DNA of 64,000 nt from Rhodococcus zopfii NBRC 100606 = JCM 9919 (GCF_001895025.1 NZ_BCXI01000010.1:202235-266234); one strand, 5' to 3'; shown: positions 17,364-25,035, numbered from the stretch's first letter. The notes: generated by a model from the letters alone, not told the origin. A program made the numbers and translations.

Positions 17364-17382
17364 GTTCTAAGTGACTTCTCAG
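17364..17382 (+). promoter_or_regulatory. Second MprA-like box, upstream of pepD
   Basis: GTTCTAAG and CTTCTCAG are eight-base direct repeats with a three-base spacer, the same 11-base period as the box before mprA. It lies about 55 bases before the pepD start and would place pepD directly under MprA control in addition to read-through from mprAB. Confidence 0.5.
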
Positions 17383-17437
17383 CGAGCAGGTCCACCCTGG
17401 ATATGTAGGAATCCGAACGTGGACGAACGAGGACGAG

Positions 17438-18727
17438 ATGAGCGACGACCAGAACCCTGGGCAGCCGTACCAGCCGCCGACCACCCCATACCCGGGGTTC
17501 GGTCGCACGGAACCTCTCGGTGCGACCTCGCAGCCGGGGCCGCACCAGCCGGGAACGCCGCACCCAGGGATTCCGCAGTCCGGGTTCGCGCAGCCGGGCC
17601 ATCCGACGGGTTCGCCTCAACCGGGGCAACAGCACTCGCCCCGGCGTGGCCGGGGTGCTCTCGTCGCAGGAGCGGTCGCATTGGCCCTGGTCAGCGGTGG
17701 TGTCGGCGGGGTGGTCGGGGCGCTGGCCGTGGGCGGCAACGACGCACCGGTGGTCACCAACTCGCTCGACGCGTCCAGGCCGGACACCACGACGGTTGCG
17801 AACGTGCCGGCCGGATCGGTGCAGGCGGTCGCGGAGAGGGTCGTGCCGAGCGTCGTGCGCATCGGCATCGTCGGACGCGCCGGGCAGGGTGAGGGCTCGG
17901 GCGTGATCCTGTCGTCCGACGGGCTGATCCTCACCAACAATCACGTCGCCGCCGGCGGCGGACCGGGCGCGGAGCTGACCGTGTACTTCGCGGACGGCAG
18001 TTCCGCGCCGGCCACCGTCGTCGGCTCCGATGCGATTTCCGATCTCGCGGTCGTGCGCGCCGAGGGCCGCACCGACCTGACCCCCATCGAACTCGGTTCG
18101 TCCGAGGGCCTGCAGGTCGGGCAGGCCGTCGTCGCGGTCGGTTCGCCGCTCGGTCTCGAGAGCACCGTCACCTCCGGCATCGTGTCGGCCCTGGACCGGC
18201 CCGTCTCCACCAGCGGCGAGACGGGTAACCAGAACACCGTGATCGACGCGATCCAGACCGATGCCGCGATCAATCCCGGCAACTCCGGCGGTGCCCTCGT
18301 GAACATGGACGGCCAGCTCGTCGGCATCAACACGGCCATCGCCACGTCGGGTGGGCAGGCCGGATCCATCGGCCTCGGCTTCGCGATTCCCGTCGATCAG
18401 GCTCGTCGTATCGCGCAGGAACTCATCGACAACGGCTCCGCGACCCACGCCATCATCGGTGTGCAGGTGCCGTCGCGGGACGACGCCCGCGGCGCGACGG
18501 TCATGGAGATCACCGCGGGCAGTCCCGCCGAGAAGGCCGGTATCCCGCGAGGCTCGGTCATCACGAAGGTTGACGACCGGCTCGTCACCGACGGTGATTC
18601 GCTCATCGCGGCGATCCGGTCGCACGCACCGGGCGACACGGTCCGCATCACGTACACCGATGCCCAGGGCAAGAACGAGAACAGTGTCGATGTGCAGCTC
18701 GTCGCTGCGGAGACGGGGGGACGATGA
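17438..18727 (+). CDS. pepD: HtrA-like membrane-anchored serine protease PepD with PDZ domain
   Basis: The 429-residue protein has a Pro/Gly-rich cytoplasmic N-terminus (1-70), one membrane helix (about 74-98), a trypsin-like protease domain with His169 (LTNNHVAAGG), an Asp near 202 (SDLAVV) and Ser284 (NPGNSGGALV), and a C-terminal PDZ domain (AGIPRGSVITKVDDRLV). HtrA proteases degrade or refold damaged proteins outside the membrane. The genomic order mprA-mprB-pepD-moaB2 matches M. tuberculosis, where PepD is an MprA/SigE target that feeds back on stress signalling. The ATG follows a GAGGACGAG site. Confidence 0.93.
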   Translation: MSDDQNPGQPYQPPTTPYPGFGRTEPLGATSQPGPHQPGTPHPGIPQSGFAQPGHPTGSPQPGQQHSPRRGRGALVAGAVALALVSGGVGGVVGALAVGGNDAPVVTNSLDASRPDTTTVANVPAGSVQAVAERVVPSVVRIGIVGRAGQGEGSGVILSSDGLILTNNHVAAGGGPGAELTVYFADGSSAPATVVGSDAISDLAVVRAEGRTDLTPIELGSSEGLQVGQAVVAVGSPLGLESTVTSGIVSALDRPVSTSGETGNQNTVIDAIQTDAAINPGNSGGALVNMDGQLVGINTAIATSGGQAGSIGLGFAIPVDQARRIAQELIDNGSATHAIIGVQVPSRDDARGATVMEITAGSPAEKAGIPRGSVITKVDDRLVTDGDSLIAAIRSHAPGDTVRITYTDAQGKNENSVDVQLVAAETGGR

Positions 18728-19311
18728 ACCGGCGGACCGTGGACACCGGCACGCTGACGATCGATATCGGACATACCGCTCGTCTCCTCGACAGGGCCAC
18801 TACCGTGGGATCCATGGAACTCGAAGCGCCCCGGACCGGCCGTGCACTCGTCGTCATCGTCGACGATCGTGTTGCGCACGGAGACAACCCCGATTCCGCC
18901 GGCCCGCTGGTCACGGAACTGCTGCTCGAAGGGGGCTTCGTCGTCGACGGTGTCGTCACCGTCGCGGCCGACGAGGTCGAGATCCGCAACGCGCTCAACA
19001 CCGCGGTGATCGGCGGCGTCGACCTGGTGGTCTCTGTCGGTGGTACCGGAGTGTCGCCGCGCGACGTGACGCCCGACGCGACGGAGGACGTCCTCGATCA
19101 CGAACTGAAGGGCATCAGCGAGGCATTGCGGTCGTCGGGTCTGTCGGCCGGAGCCCTGGACGCGGGACTGTCGCGGGGGCTGGTCGGCGTGTCCGGTTCG
19201 ACGCTGGTGGCGAACCTCGCATCGTCGCGCGCTGCGATCCGCGACGGCATGGCAACGCTGACGCCGCTGGCCGCGCACGTCATCGAGGCACTGTCCCGGT
19301 TGGAGGAATGA
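18724..19311 (+). CDS. moaB2: MoaB/Mog-type molybdopterin adenylyltransferase family protein
   Basis: The protein has the MogA/MoaB fold: VVIVDDRVAHGDNPDSAGP at the start of the domain, the nucleotide motif SVGGTGVSPRDVTPDAT, and the pterin-binding GVSGSTLVANLA. Family members adenylylate molybdopterin during molybdenum cofactor synthesis; the role of MoaB2 in this envelope-stress context is unclear. I took the ATG overlapping the pepD stop (ATGA), giving 195 residues; an ATG at 18814 would give 165 and begins right before the domain. The four-base overlap argues for the longer form or at least for coupling. Confidence 0.88.
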   Translation: MNRRTVDTGTLTIDIGHTARLLDRATTVGSMELEAPRTGRALVVIVDDRVAHGDNPDSAGPLVTELLLEGGFVVDGVVTVAADEVEIRNALNTAVIGGVDLVVSVGGTGVSPRDVTPDATEDVLDHELKGISEALRSSGLSAGALDAGLSRGLVGVSGSTLVANLASSRAAIRDGMATLTPLAAHVIEALSRLEE

Positions 19312-19544
19312 CCGCTGTGGGTGAGGACGCTGTGGGTGAGGACACCGGTAGGGATACCGGGGAAGGTGAAAGCGGGGGTGAAACCGCTCCCGGCAAGCGT
19401 CCGATCGACCGGGCCCGGCTGGCACGCATCTTCGGCGACGTGTTGCCCGAGACGACGCGGGACGAGCGGGGTCCGGGGGAAGAGCGGTCGGGGTCCGAGG
19501 AATGGCTCCGCCGCCAGGTCCCTCCACACCACGGAAATCTGTGA
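19308..19544 (+). CDS. Small acidic/basic hypothetical protein after moaB2
   Basis: The 78-residue reading frame starts with ATG inside the moaB2 3' end, directly after TGGAGGA, so it has a good ribosome binding site and is translationally coupled. The N-terminal 30 residues are Gly/Glu/Asp-rich and look disordered; the second half (RARLARIFGDVLPETTRDER, then SGSEEWLRRQVPPHHG) looks folded and more conserved in character. No family is recognised. It closes the mprAB-pepD-moaB unit. Coding is likely but unproven. Confidence 0.65.
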   Translation: MTAVGEDAVGEDTGRDTGEGESGGETAPGKRPIDRARLARIFGDVLPETTRDERGPGEERSGSEEWLRRQVPPHHGNL

Positions 19545-19883
19545 TCTCGGACACTTGTCCATATGCGGATCGGATTGCATTTCAACTGTCGTTCGCCTGC
19601 GTGAAACTTTCCCGAAATATATGCATTTGCCACATCGTGGGAATCGGACGCGGTCGAGCGGGGTGCGCGGTGCTCCGCGGTGAACCCCGAAGGGTCGGTG
19701 GCCGGCCGGTGTATACGCGTTTACCAGCGGGTATGGGGGAATTGCCCCGATCTCCCGGGGTTTTCAACCGCAGCGGGCACGGTGACGCGGCCCGTGTCGT
19801 GACCTAACCGTTATCATTCACCTATGCGAAACCTTGCACGAAAAGCCCGCACAGACTGACCGCAGGGCCCGTGAGGGTAGCCA

Positions 19884-19912
19884 TTGCTGGACATTCGGTC
19901 ACCGTCTAATCT
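19884..19912 (+). promoter_or_regulatory. SigA-type promoter for the porin genes
   Basis: A -35 box TTGCTG (19884-19889) and -10 box TAATCT (19907-19912) are separated by exactly 17 bases. Transcription would begin near 19919, giving a roughly 200-base leader before the first porin start. This is the best-looking housekeeping promoter in the window. Confidence 0.6.
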
Positions 19913-19932
19913 CTGCACAGGTTCGATTGAGT

Positions 19933-19960
19933 AAAGACCCGGACGCTATTCCGGGTCTTT
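19933..19960 (+). terminator. Leader hairpin, terminator-like, upstream of the porins
   Basis: A perfect 11-bp stem (AAAGACCCGGA with TCCGGGTCTTT) and loop CGCTAT lies about 15 bases after the predicted transcription start. The stem ends in TTT followed by AA, so it could act as an early terminator (attenuator) or as a 5' hairpin that stabilises the porin mRNA. The sequence cannot decide between these. Confidence 0.55.
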
Positions 19961-20122
19961 AATCACGAATCGGTAACACAGCTACCGTGCGGATGATGTG
20001 CGCATCGGCATCGACGGGGGATCTGCCTCGGCGGCGCTCGGTGTGACATGCCTCGCGGGCGACACGACTACTTGTCGGACGCGGGTGCTGAACCCGGCAC
20101 GCAGAGAATGGATGAGGCATTC

Positions 20123-20902
20123 ATGAAGATTCAGACGCGACGCGGCTTGAGAGCCGCCCGCAACGCCACGGTGGCCGCCGCTGCCGTGGCAGGTCTGGTC
20201 CTCGGATCGACGGGCTCGGCGAATGCCGAGGTCAACGATCAGAACCGGATCGTGTCCAATGGCGTCGAGATCGCTGTGTCTCAGGCGGACACCAACATCT
20301 GGGGCGTTCCGCCGATCGGCGGCAGCCCGCTGAGCCGCGAATGGTTCCACGACGGCCAAGCTGTCGTGAACGTGACCGGCGAGTCCGCAGAGGACTTCAG
20401 CGGCACGGTCCAGTTCGGCTACCAGGTTGCGTGGCCTGCAGCTGTCGACGGTTCGATCGGCTTCGACTGGTCCAGCCCGGACCCGTCTTTCAAGGTCAAG
20501 AACTCGCAGGTCGACAAGTACAAGCCGGTCATGGACCGCAACGAGAAGTACGTCGAGGGTGGGGACGAGCCCGAGTTCATTCAGCGCACGGATGAGAAGA
20601 CAGGCGCCCCGCTGTTCGAGCTCGACGAGGAGGGTTCGGCCGTCAAGACGGACCAGACCCTGACCGTCAAGAGCATCCTTCCCCAGGCCGGCGTGGGTGT
20701 CGAGCTGACCCCGGCGCCTGGCATCGAGGAACTCGTCGTTGCCGAAGGCCCCATCGAGGGTGACTACAAGGAGGTCCGGATCGCGGCGTCCCACGGTGCT
20801 GCCGCCGGCGTCATCGGCCCGGTGTCTCTGCGACCGTTCGTTCGCGTGCTTTCCGAGAACGGCGACAGCGTCACCACCTACGGCAAGGTCTGGACCCTCT
20901 AG
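20123..20902 (+). CDS. MspA-family outer-membrane porin, long form
   Basis: MspA porins form octameric channels in the mycolate outer membrane. The product (259 residues) has a signal peptide MKIQTRRGLRAARNATVAAA... ending near SANA, then the family start EVNDQNRIVSNGVEIAVSQADTN, the SREWFHDG motif and the C-terminal AAGVIGPVSLRPFVR. Compared with the adjacent paralogue it has about 45 extra residues, highly charged, around 122-172, between two beta strands. ATG 20123 is preferred because the signal peptide starts there; GATGAGG lies just upstream. The second porin follows 54 bases later and probably shares the transcript. Confidence 0.92.
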   Translation: MKIQTRRGLRAARNATVAAAAVAGLVLGSTGSANAEVNDQNRIVSNGVEIAVSQADTNIWGVPPIGGSPLSREWFHDGQAVVNVTGESAEDFSGTVQFGYQVAWPAAVDGSIGFDWSSPDPSFKVKNSQVDKYKPVMDRNEKYVEGGDEPEFIQRTDEKTGAPLFELDEEGSAVKTDQTLTVKSILPQAGVGVELTPAPGIEELVVAEGPIEGDYKEVRIAASHGAAAGVIGPVSLRPFVRVLSENGDSVTTYGKVWTL

Positions 20903-20956
20903 TCCGGCATCAGCCACTCCCCGCAGTACATCCCCACCACGAAATACGGAGTAATC

Positions 20957-21604
20957 ATGGGAATCAAGTCGCGTGGCTTCAAGGCCGCTCGTAACGCCGC
21001 CGTGTCCGGTGCCGCCGTGCTCGGCCTCGTCCTGGGTGCCACCGGCACCGCGCAGGCCGCCGTCGACGATCAGAACCGCATCGTCTCCGACGGCATCGAG
21101 GTCGTCGTGACGCAGGAAGACACCAACATCCACGGTGTTCCCGCGCTGGGTGGCAGCCCCTTCAACCGTGAGTTCTTCCACAACGGTCGCGGCACCGTGA
21201 ACCTGATCGGCGAGGACGCGGCCGACGCCGAGGGCACCGTGTTCCAGTTCGGCTACCAGTTCGCGTGGGCCGGCAGCATCGACGGCTCGATCGGCGTCTC
21301 CTACTCGACTCCGCAGCTCGAGGCCGAGGTTGGCGTGCCGATGCCGGTCCCGGAGGCCACGCTCACCGTCACCGACATCCTCCCGCAGGGCCACGCCGAG
21401 CTCGAGCTGTCCCCGGCTCCGGGCATCGAGGAGCTCGTGGTCTCCGAGGTCGAGTTCGACGGCGATTTCAACACCGCCCAGTTCTCCAACGTCCACGGCA
21501 CCGCGTCCGGCGTCATCGGCTCCGTCCAGGTCCGTCCGTTCGTCCGCGCGATCACCGCGAACGGCGACAACGTCACCACCTACGGCAAGCCCTGGACCGT
21601 CTGA
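20957..21604 (+). CDS. MspA-family outer-membrane porin, standard length
   Basis: The 215-residue precursor has a signal peptide ending near TAQA, then AVDDQNRIVSDGIEVVVTQEDTN, NREFFHNGRGTVNLIGED and the C-terminal SGVIGSVQVRPFVRAITANGD typical of MspA-family porins. It lies directly downstream of a longer paralogue and before a strong palindromic terminator, so the two form a bicistronic unit. The mature length matches the family. The constriction loop sequence differs between the two copies, so their ion selectivity may differ. RBS GGAG precedes the ATG. Confidence 0.95.
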   Translation: MGIKSRGFKAARNAAVSGAAVLGLVLGATGTAQAAVDDQNRIVSDGIEVVVTQEDTNIHGVPALGGSPFNREFFHNGRGTVNLIGEDAADAEGTVFQFGYQFAWAGSIDGSIGVSYSTPQLEAEVGVPMPVPEATLTVTDILPQGHAELELSPAPGIEELVVSEVEFDGDFNTAQFSNVHGTASGVIGSVQVRPFVRAITANGDNVTTYGKPWTV

Positions 21605-21630
21605 GACAGTCCGGCATCACGCCGAACAAA

Positions 21631-21668
21631 GGCTGGGCCCCTCGGAATTCCGAGGGGCCCAGCCCTTT
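21631..21668. terminator. Strong bidirectional terminator between porins and mscL
   Basis: A perfect 34-base palindrome (21631-21664) with a central GAATTC is followed on the + strand by CTTTT. The reverse strand lacks an equally good T-tract but the convergent mscL ends 34 bases away, so it likely serves both directions. Confidence 0.9.
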
Positions 21669-21697
21669 TCGCGCTCGTCCTACGGCACGCGGGAGGT

Positions 21698-22120
21698 CTA
21701 CGGCTTCGGGACGTCCTTCGCGTGCGCGCCGGCCTGACCGGCCTGCACCTCGAGGATGTCGCGGATCTGGATGAGAAGATCCTCCGCGCTGGCCTTCTCG
21801 TCGGACTTCTCCGTCGCGAACCGCTTCTTCGCGGCGTTGGCCGGAACGATCAGCACGAAGTACACGACCGCCGCGATGATGGCGAAGTTGATGGCCGCCG
21901 AGACGACCGCGCCGATGTTGACGAACGTGGCGGGGTTGTCCGCGAGGATCTGGAAGCCCCAGCCCATATCGTCGTCGCCGCCGAGCGCGGCGATCAGCGG
22001 GTTGATGATGTATTCGGTGAAGGCCGTCACGATGGCGACGAACGCGGTGCCGACGACCACCGCGACGGCGAGGTCGAGAACATTGCCTCTCAGCAGGAAA
22101 TCCTTGAAGCCCTTCAGCAT
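21698..22120 (-). CDS. mscL: Large-conductance mechanosensitive channel MscL (copy 1)
   Basis: The 140-residue protein is MscL: MLKGFKDFLLRGNVLDLAVA with the gating helix VVVGTAFVAIVTAFTEYIINPL, a periplasmic loop, helix NIGAVVSAAINFAIIAAVVYFVLIV, and a cytoplasmic tail with SAEDLLIQIRDIL. It forms a pentameric pore that opens under membrane tension to release solutes on osmotic downshock. A second copy lies at 32680. M. tuberculosis also has mscL near moaB2. The 3' end converges on the porin terminator. Confidence 0.97.
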   Translation of the reverse strand: MLKGFKDFLLRGNVLDLAVAVVVGTAFVAIVTAFTEYIINPLIAALGGDDDMGWGFQILADNPATFVNIGAVVSAAINFAIIAAVVYFVLIVPANAAKKRFATEKSDEKASAEDLLIQIRDILEVQAGQAGAHAKDVPKP

Positions 22121-22192
22121 GGTCCGCTCTCCTCGGGTATGTGGTGTCGGTCACATGTACACGGGTCCGAGGGAACCATAAACCAACTGCCC

Positions 22193-22282
22193 GGTTCGCA
22201 CAGCTCAGTGCGATCGGTTCGCGCAGCTCAGTGCGATCGGTTCGCGCAGCTCAGTGCATCGGTTCGCACAGCTCAGTGCAAC
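22193..22282 (+). repeat. Four-copy tandem repeat of 22-23 bases
   Basis: Units starting at 22193, 22216, 22239 and 22261 share GGTTCGC(A/G)CAGCTCAGTGC and a short variable end. Copies 1 and 2 are 23 bases; copies 3 and 4 are 22. The last unit overlaps the 3' end and stop codon of the SAF-domain gene, so the protein's terminus lies in the repeat. Each unit contains an incomplete inverted repeat around CAGCTCAGTG. It is too short and lacks spacers to be a CRISPR array. Confidence 0.9.
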
Positions 22283-22995
22283 GTCACGGTGAGCGCGCTG
22301 ACCAGCGACGCCGCCGCGACCGCCGTCGCCTGCTCCGGCGCCAACGCCAGCAGAACCACACGTTCACGCTGGTCACGGGCTCTCTCCGCGGTGTGGGCGA
22401 GGACGACGGTCGCGCCCGTCGCCAACACCTGCGCGCTGGGGGAGAGATCTTCGGACCCGGGCGCGACCGTGAGGACGTCGACGAGATCGCCCTCGCGCAG
22501 CAGATCGCCGACACCCGCGTCGGCCAGCCGGATCGGCACCACACGCGCATCCGGATTCCCGGTCGCCGCACCCGCCAGGCGCGGGCCGAGCATCCGCACC
22601 GAGACGAGCGTTTCGCCGGCGGGGACAGGTCCGGACAGCGTGTGGCCGACGGCGTCGGAGAGAGCGGTGAGAGCGCCGGACGGCACCGATGCCGATTCGC
22701 GGTCGACGAGTTCGACATCGTCGAGCGTGAGAGTGTGCCCGGGACTCAGATCGCGGACGGCGACGACGGCGGGGGACCGGCCGCTCGACGGCCCGTCCCG
22801 CAGTGCCGCGACGACGGCGACGAGCGTCAGCAGTGCGGCGACGCCGCGCCGGGCCGCGACCGTGCGCGCCCAGCCCGGCCGCAACAGCGTGCTCGCGCGA
22901 TCGCCGAGGGTGGGCCGCAGGGAGGTCGTTGCGCGAGGCGCACCGGGAGGGCGGAGCCGCGAGCGGGGCGGAAACGGAAAAAGACCGGCAGGCAT
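22273..22995 (-). CDS. SAF-domain membrane protein
   Basis: The 240-residue product has a Pro/Arg-rich cytoplasmic N-terminus, one membrane helix (about 48-66, ARRGVAALLTLVAVVAAL) and an extracytoplasmic SAF domain with VVAVRDLSPGHTLTLDDVELVDRES and GPVPAGETLVSVRMLG. SAF domains occur in CpaB-type pilus assembly proteins and antifreeze-like proteins; the function here is not known. The ATG lies within a large inverted repeat (22985-23029). The gene follows the FmdB gene on the same strand. Its stop codon lies in a tandem-repeat unit, which suggests the C-terminus has drifted. Confidence 0.82.
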   Translation of the reverse strand: MPAGLFPFPPRSRLRPPGAPRATTSLRPTLGDRASTLLRPGWARTVAARRGVAALLTLVAVVAALRDGPSSGRSPAVVAVRDLSPGHTLTLDDVELVDRESASVPSGALTALSDAVGHTLSGPVPAGETLVSVRMLGPRLAGAATGNPDARVVPIRLADAGVGDLLREGDLVDVLTVAPGSEDLSPSAQVLATGATVVLAHTAERARDQRERVVLLALAPEQATAVAAASLVSALTVTLH

Positions 22996-23029
22996 TGCCG
23001 AACCCTACGAGTTCGGCCGTGCCTGCCGG
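22985..23029 (-). promoter_or_regulatory. Inverted repeat enclosing the SAF gene start codon
   Basis: Two nested perfect stems, CCGGCAGGCA/TGCCTGCCGG (22985-22994, 23020-23029) and CCGAAC/GTTCGG (22998-23003, 23011-23016), surround the start codon at 22995. In the mRNA the ribosome start would be folded into a stable hairpin, which could limit translation. Confidence 0.5.
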
Positions 23030-23092
23030 CCTCGTGAAGCGTGTATTACGGGCGGGCTGTGGACGAACGGTCCGCCTGTGGACAACTCGCGA

Positions 23093-23368
23093 TCAGCTCG
23101 CGGCAGCCGCCGGGGCCGCGGTGCTCTTCGACGTCGACGAGCTGCTGCTCGAGGAGTCGGACTTCGCCGGCTCGCTCGCGGTGCTGCTGCCGCCACGCGA
23201 ATCGGTGCGGTAGAAACCACTGCCCTTGAAGACGACTCCGACGGAGTTGAACAGCTTGCGCAGCTTGCCGGTGCACTCGGGGCACTCGGTGAGAGAGTCG
23301 TCGCTGAACGACTGCACGATGTCGAAGCGGTTGTCGCAAGCCGTGCAGGCATATGAATAGGTGGGCAC
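23093..23368 (-). CDS. ruc: FmdB-family zinc-ribbon protein, Ruc-like
   Basis: The 91-residue protein starts MPTYSYACTACDNRFDIVQS and has two CxxC pairs (CTAC, CPEC) forming a single zinc ribbon, then a Ser/Ala-rich disordered tail. It corresponds to M. tuberculosis Rv0991c, described as a redox-regulated chaperone (Ruc). That function is inferred by family and by shared neighbours (FTHF cyclo-ligase, mscL). GTG 23368 is chosen because GGAGGA lies about eight bases upstream and the family begins with this motif; the frame runs further upstream without support. Confidence 0.85.
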   Translation of the reverse strand: MPTYSYACTACDNRFDIVQSFSDDSLTECPECTGKLRKLFNSVGVVFKGSGFYRTDSRGGSSTASEPAKSDSSSSSSSTSKSTAAPAAAAS

Positions 23369-23450
23369 CGGTGAATCCTCCGCGCGTTTGAAAGTAAATC
23401 GCAGCTTTAGCACTCTACAGCCGACAGTGCCAACGGCGCCAGTGTGAGAT

Positions 23451-24035
23451 CTATTCCGCCAGGGCGGTCAGCCCGCCGCCCGGGGTCAGGGCGTGCGTCA
23501 TCCGGATGTCGTGCGGATCCTCGGGCAGTTCGTCGACCAGCTCCTCGTCGCGCACGACCGCGATCAGCCGGGCCGCCGGATCGGCCAGGTGCAGCGTCCG
23601 GTCGTAGAACCCGGCGCCGCGGCCCAGCCGGACACCGCGCCGGTCGACGGCCAGCGCCGGCACCAGCACCACCGACGCCTGCAGCACGGTCTCCGGTGCC
23701 AGCACCGGGCCGCGGGGTTCACGCAGCCCGAAATCCGCTGTGACGAGATCGTCCTCGCCGGTGTACTCGGCCCACTCGAGCGCACTGTCCGTGCTGGTCA
23801 GCGGCACCAGCACGCGGTTCCCCTCATCCCGCAGGGCATCGAGCAGCGTCAGCGACCCCGGTTCCGAACCCACCGGAACGTACGCGCAGACCGTCGTCCC
23901 GGACGCGGCGAGGACGCGGGCCGATGCGGTCAGCGCATCGTTCTCGACGCGGCGCTGCGCGTCGCTGCGACTGCGCCGGGCGGCGAGGATCGATGTCCGC
24001 CAGACGGCCTTGGATCGTGCCTGCACACCGGCCAC
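23451..24035 (-). CDS. 5-formyltetrahydrofolate cyclo-ligase
   Basis: This enzyme converts 5-formyl-THF to 5,10-methenyl-THF using ATP. The 194-residue product has the N-terminal basic segment ARSKAVWRTSILAARR for ATP, the substrate region VCAYVPVGSEPGSL, and the family signature VPALAVDRRGVRLGRGAGFYDRTL. The GTG at 24035 gives the usual length; a GTG three codons later is equally possible, and the longer frame to 24605 is a shadow over galU. It is divergent from galU across 52 bases and heads a leftward run with FmdB and SAF genes, as in M. tuberculosis (Rv0992c-Rv0991c). Confidence 0.93.
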   Translation of the reverse strand: MAGVQARSKAVWRTSILAARRSRSDAQRRVENDALTASARVLAASGTTVCAYVPVGSEPGSLTLLDALRDEGNRVLVPLTSTDSALEWAEYTGEDDLVTADFGLREPRGPVLAPETVLQASVVLVPALAVDRRGVRLGRGAGFYDRTLHLADPAARLIAVVRDEELVDELPEDPHDIRMTHALTPGGGLTALAE

Positions 24036-24087
24036 CTTAAGATCGTGAGGGGCTACCGCGCGGTAGCGAACGTTAGGGTGGGAGTCT

Positions 24088-24999
24088 ATGACGAACAAAA
24101 CGACCGACGGCGTCCGACATTTCCGGACGGCAGTCGTCCCTGCGGCAGGGATGGGCACGCGGTTTCTTCCGGCGACCAAGACCGTGCCGAAGGAACTGCT
24201 CCCGGTCGTGGACACCCCCGGCATCGAACTCGTGGCCGGTGAAGCCGCCGAATCCGGTGCCGAACGACTGCTGATCGTCACGTCACCCGGCAAGGACGGG
24301 GTGGTCGCACACTTCGTCGAGGATCTCGTGCTCGAATCCAAGCTCGAGGAAAAGGGCAAGTACGAGCTGCTCGCCAAGGTCCGCAAGTCGTCCGGGCTGC
24401 TCGAGGTGCAGTCCGTCATCCAGGAACAACCGCTCGGACTCGGCCACGCGGTCGCGTGCGCGGAAGCGGCGCTCGATCCCGACGAGGACGCGATCGCGGT
24501 GCTGCTGCCCGACGACCTCGTGCTGCCCGTCGGGGTCCTCGAGACCATGCAGCGCGTACGCGCCAAGCGCGGCGGCTCGGTGCTGTGCGCGATCGACGTG
24601 CCCAAGGATCAGGTCAGCGCGTACGGAGTGTTCGAGGTCGAGACCGTGCCCGACGCCACCAACCCCGACGTCCTCAAGGTCCTCGGCATGGTCGAGAAAC
24701 CGGCCGTGGAGGAGGCTCCGTCGACGTTCGCCGCCGCAGGCCGCTACCTGCTCGATCGTGCGGTCTTCGACGCCCTGCGCCGCATCACCCCCGGCGCCGG
24801 CGGCGAACTCCAGCTGACCGACGCCATCGCCCTGCTCATCAAGGACGGTCACCCCGTCCACGTCGTCGTGCATCGCGGTACTCGACACGACCTCGGAAAT
24901 CCCGGGGGCTACCTGCGCGCTGCGGTTGACTCTGCGTTGAACACCGAGGAATACGGTCCGTCTTTGCGTCAGTGGCTCACTGAGCGCCTCGAACGCTGA
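24088..24999 (+). CDS. galU: UTP-glucose-1-phosphate uridylyltransferase
   Basis: GalU makes UDP-glucose for cell-wall polysaccharides and trehalose. The 303-residue protein has the nucleotidyltransferase motif VVPAAGMGTRFLPATKTVPKE, the LLPDDLVLP metal site, and GMVEKPAVEEAPS. Length and motifs are standard. It opens a syntenic run galU-moeA/glp-rimJ-glpR also found in M. tuberculosis (Rv0993-Rv0996). Confidence 0.96.
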   Translation: MTNKTTDGVRHFRTAVVPAAGMGTRFLPATKTVPKELLPVVDTPGIELVAGEAAESGAERLLIVTSPGKDGVVAHFVEDLVLESKLEEKGKYELLAKVRKSSGLLEVQSVIQEQPLGLGHAVACAEAALDPDEDAIAVLLPDDLVLPVGVLETMQRVRAKRGGSVLCAIDVPKDQVSAYGVFEVETVPDATNPDVLKVLGMVEKPAVEEAPSTFAAAGRYLLDRAVFDALRRITPGAGGELQLTDAIALLIKDGHPVHVVVHRGTRHDLGNPGGYLRAAVDSALNTEEYGPSLRQWLTERLER

Positions 25000-25035
25000 C
25001 GGTCGTCGGGTCGCGGCTGGAGGACGAGAAACGGT

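Larger units (their letters stand above)
19545..20122 (+). promoter_or_regulatory. Long porin upstream region (578 bases, no gene)
   Basis: No convincing gene lies here; base composition is noticeably AT-richer than the neighbours, especially at 19600-19640 and 19800-19960. It contains a well-formed housekeeping promoter (19884-19912), a 28-base hairpin just after the expected transcription start (19933-19960), and then about 160 bases of untranslated leader before the first porin. MspA-family genes in mycobacteria also have long upstream regulatory regions. Confidence 0.6.

Noticed and set aside
19845..19935. Known riboswitch class (ydaO or similar) before the porins
   Set aside because: I could not find the conserved motifs of the classes I know; only the short hairpin and promoter are supported.
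19982..21496. A 504-codon minus-strand frame over the porins
   Set aside because: Both porins carry signal peptides and family motifs on the + strand; the antisense translation shows no domain.
22193..22282. Possible CRISPR array
   Set aside because: Units are head-to-tail without spacers, and no cas genes are in the window.
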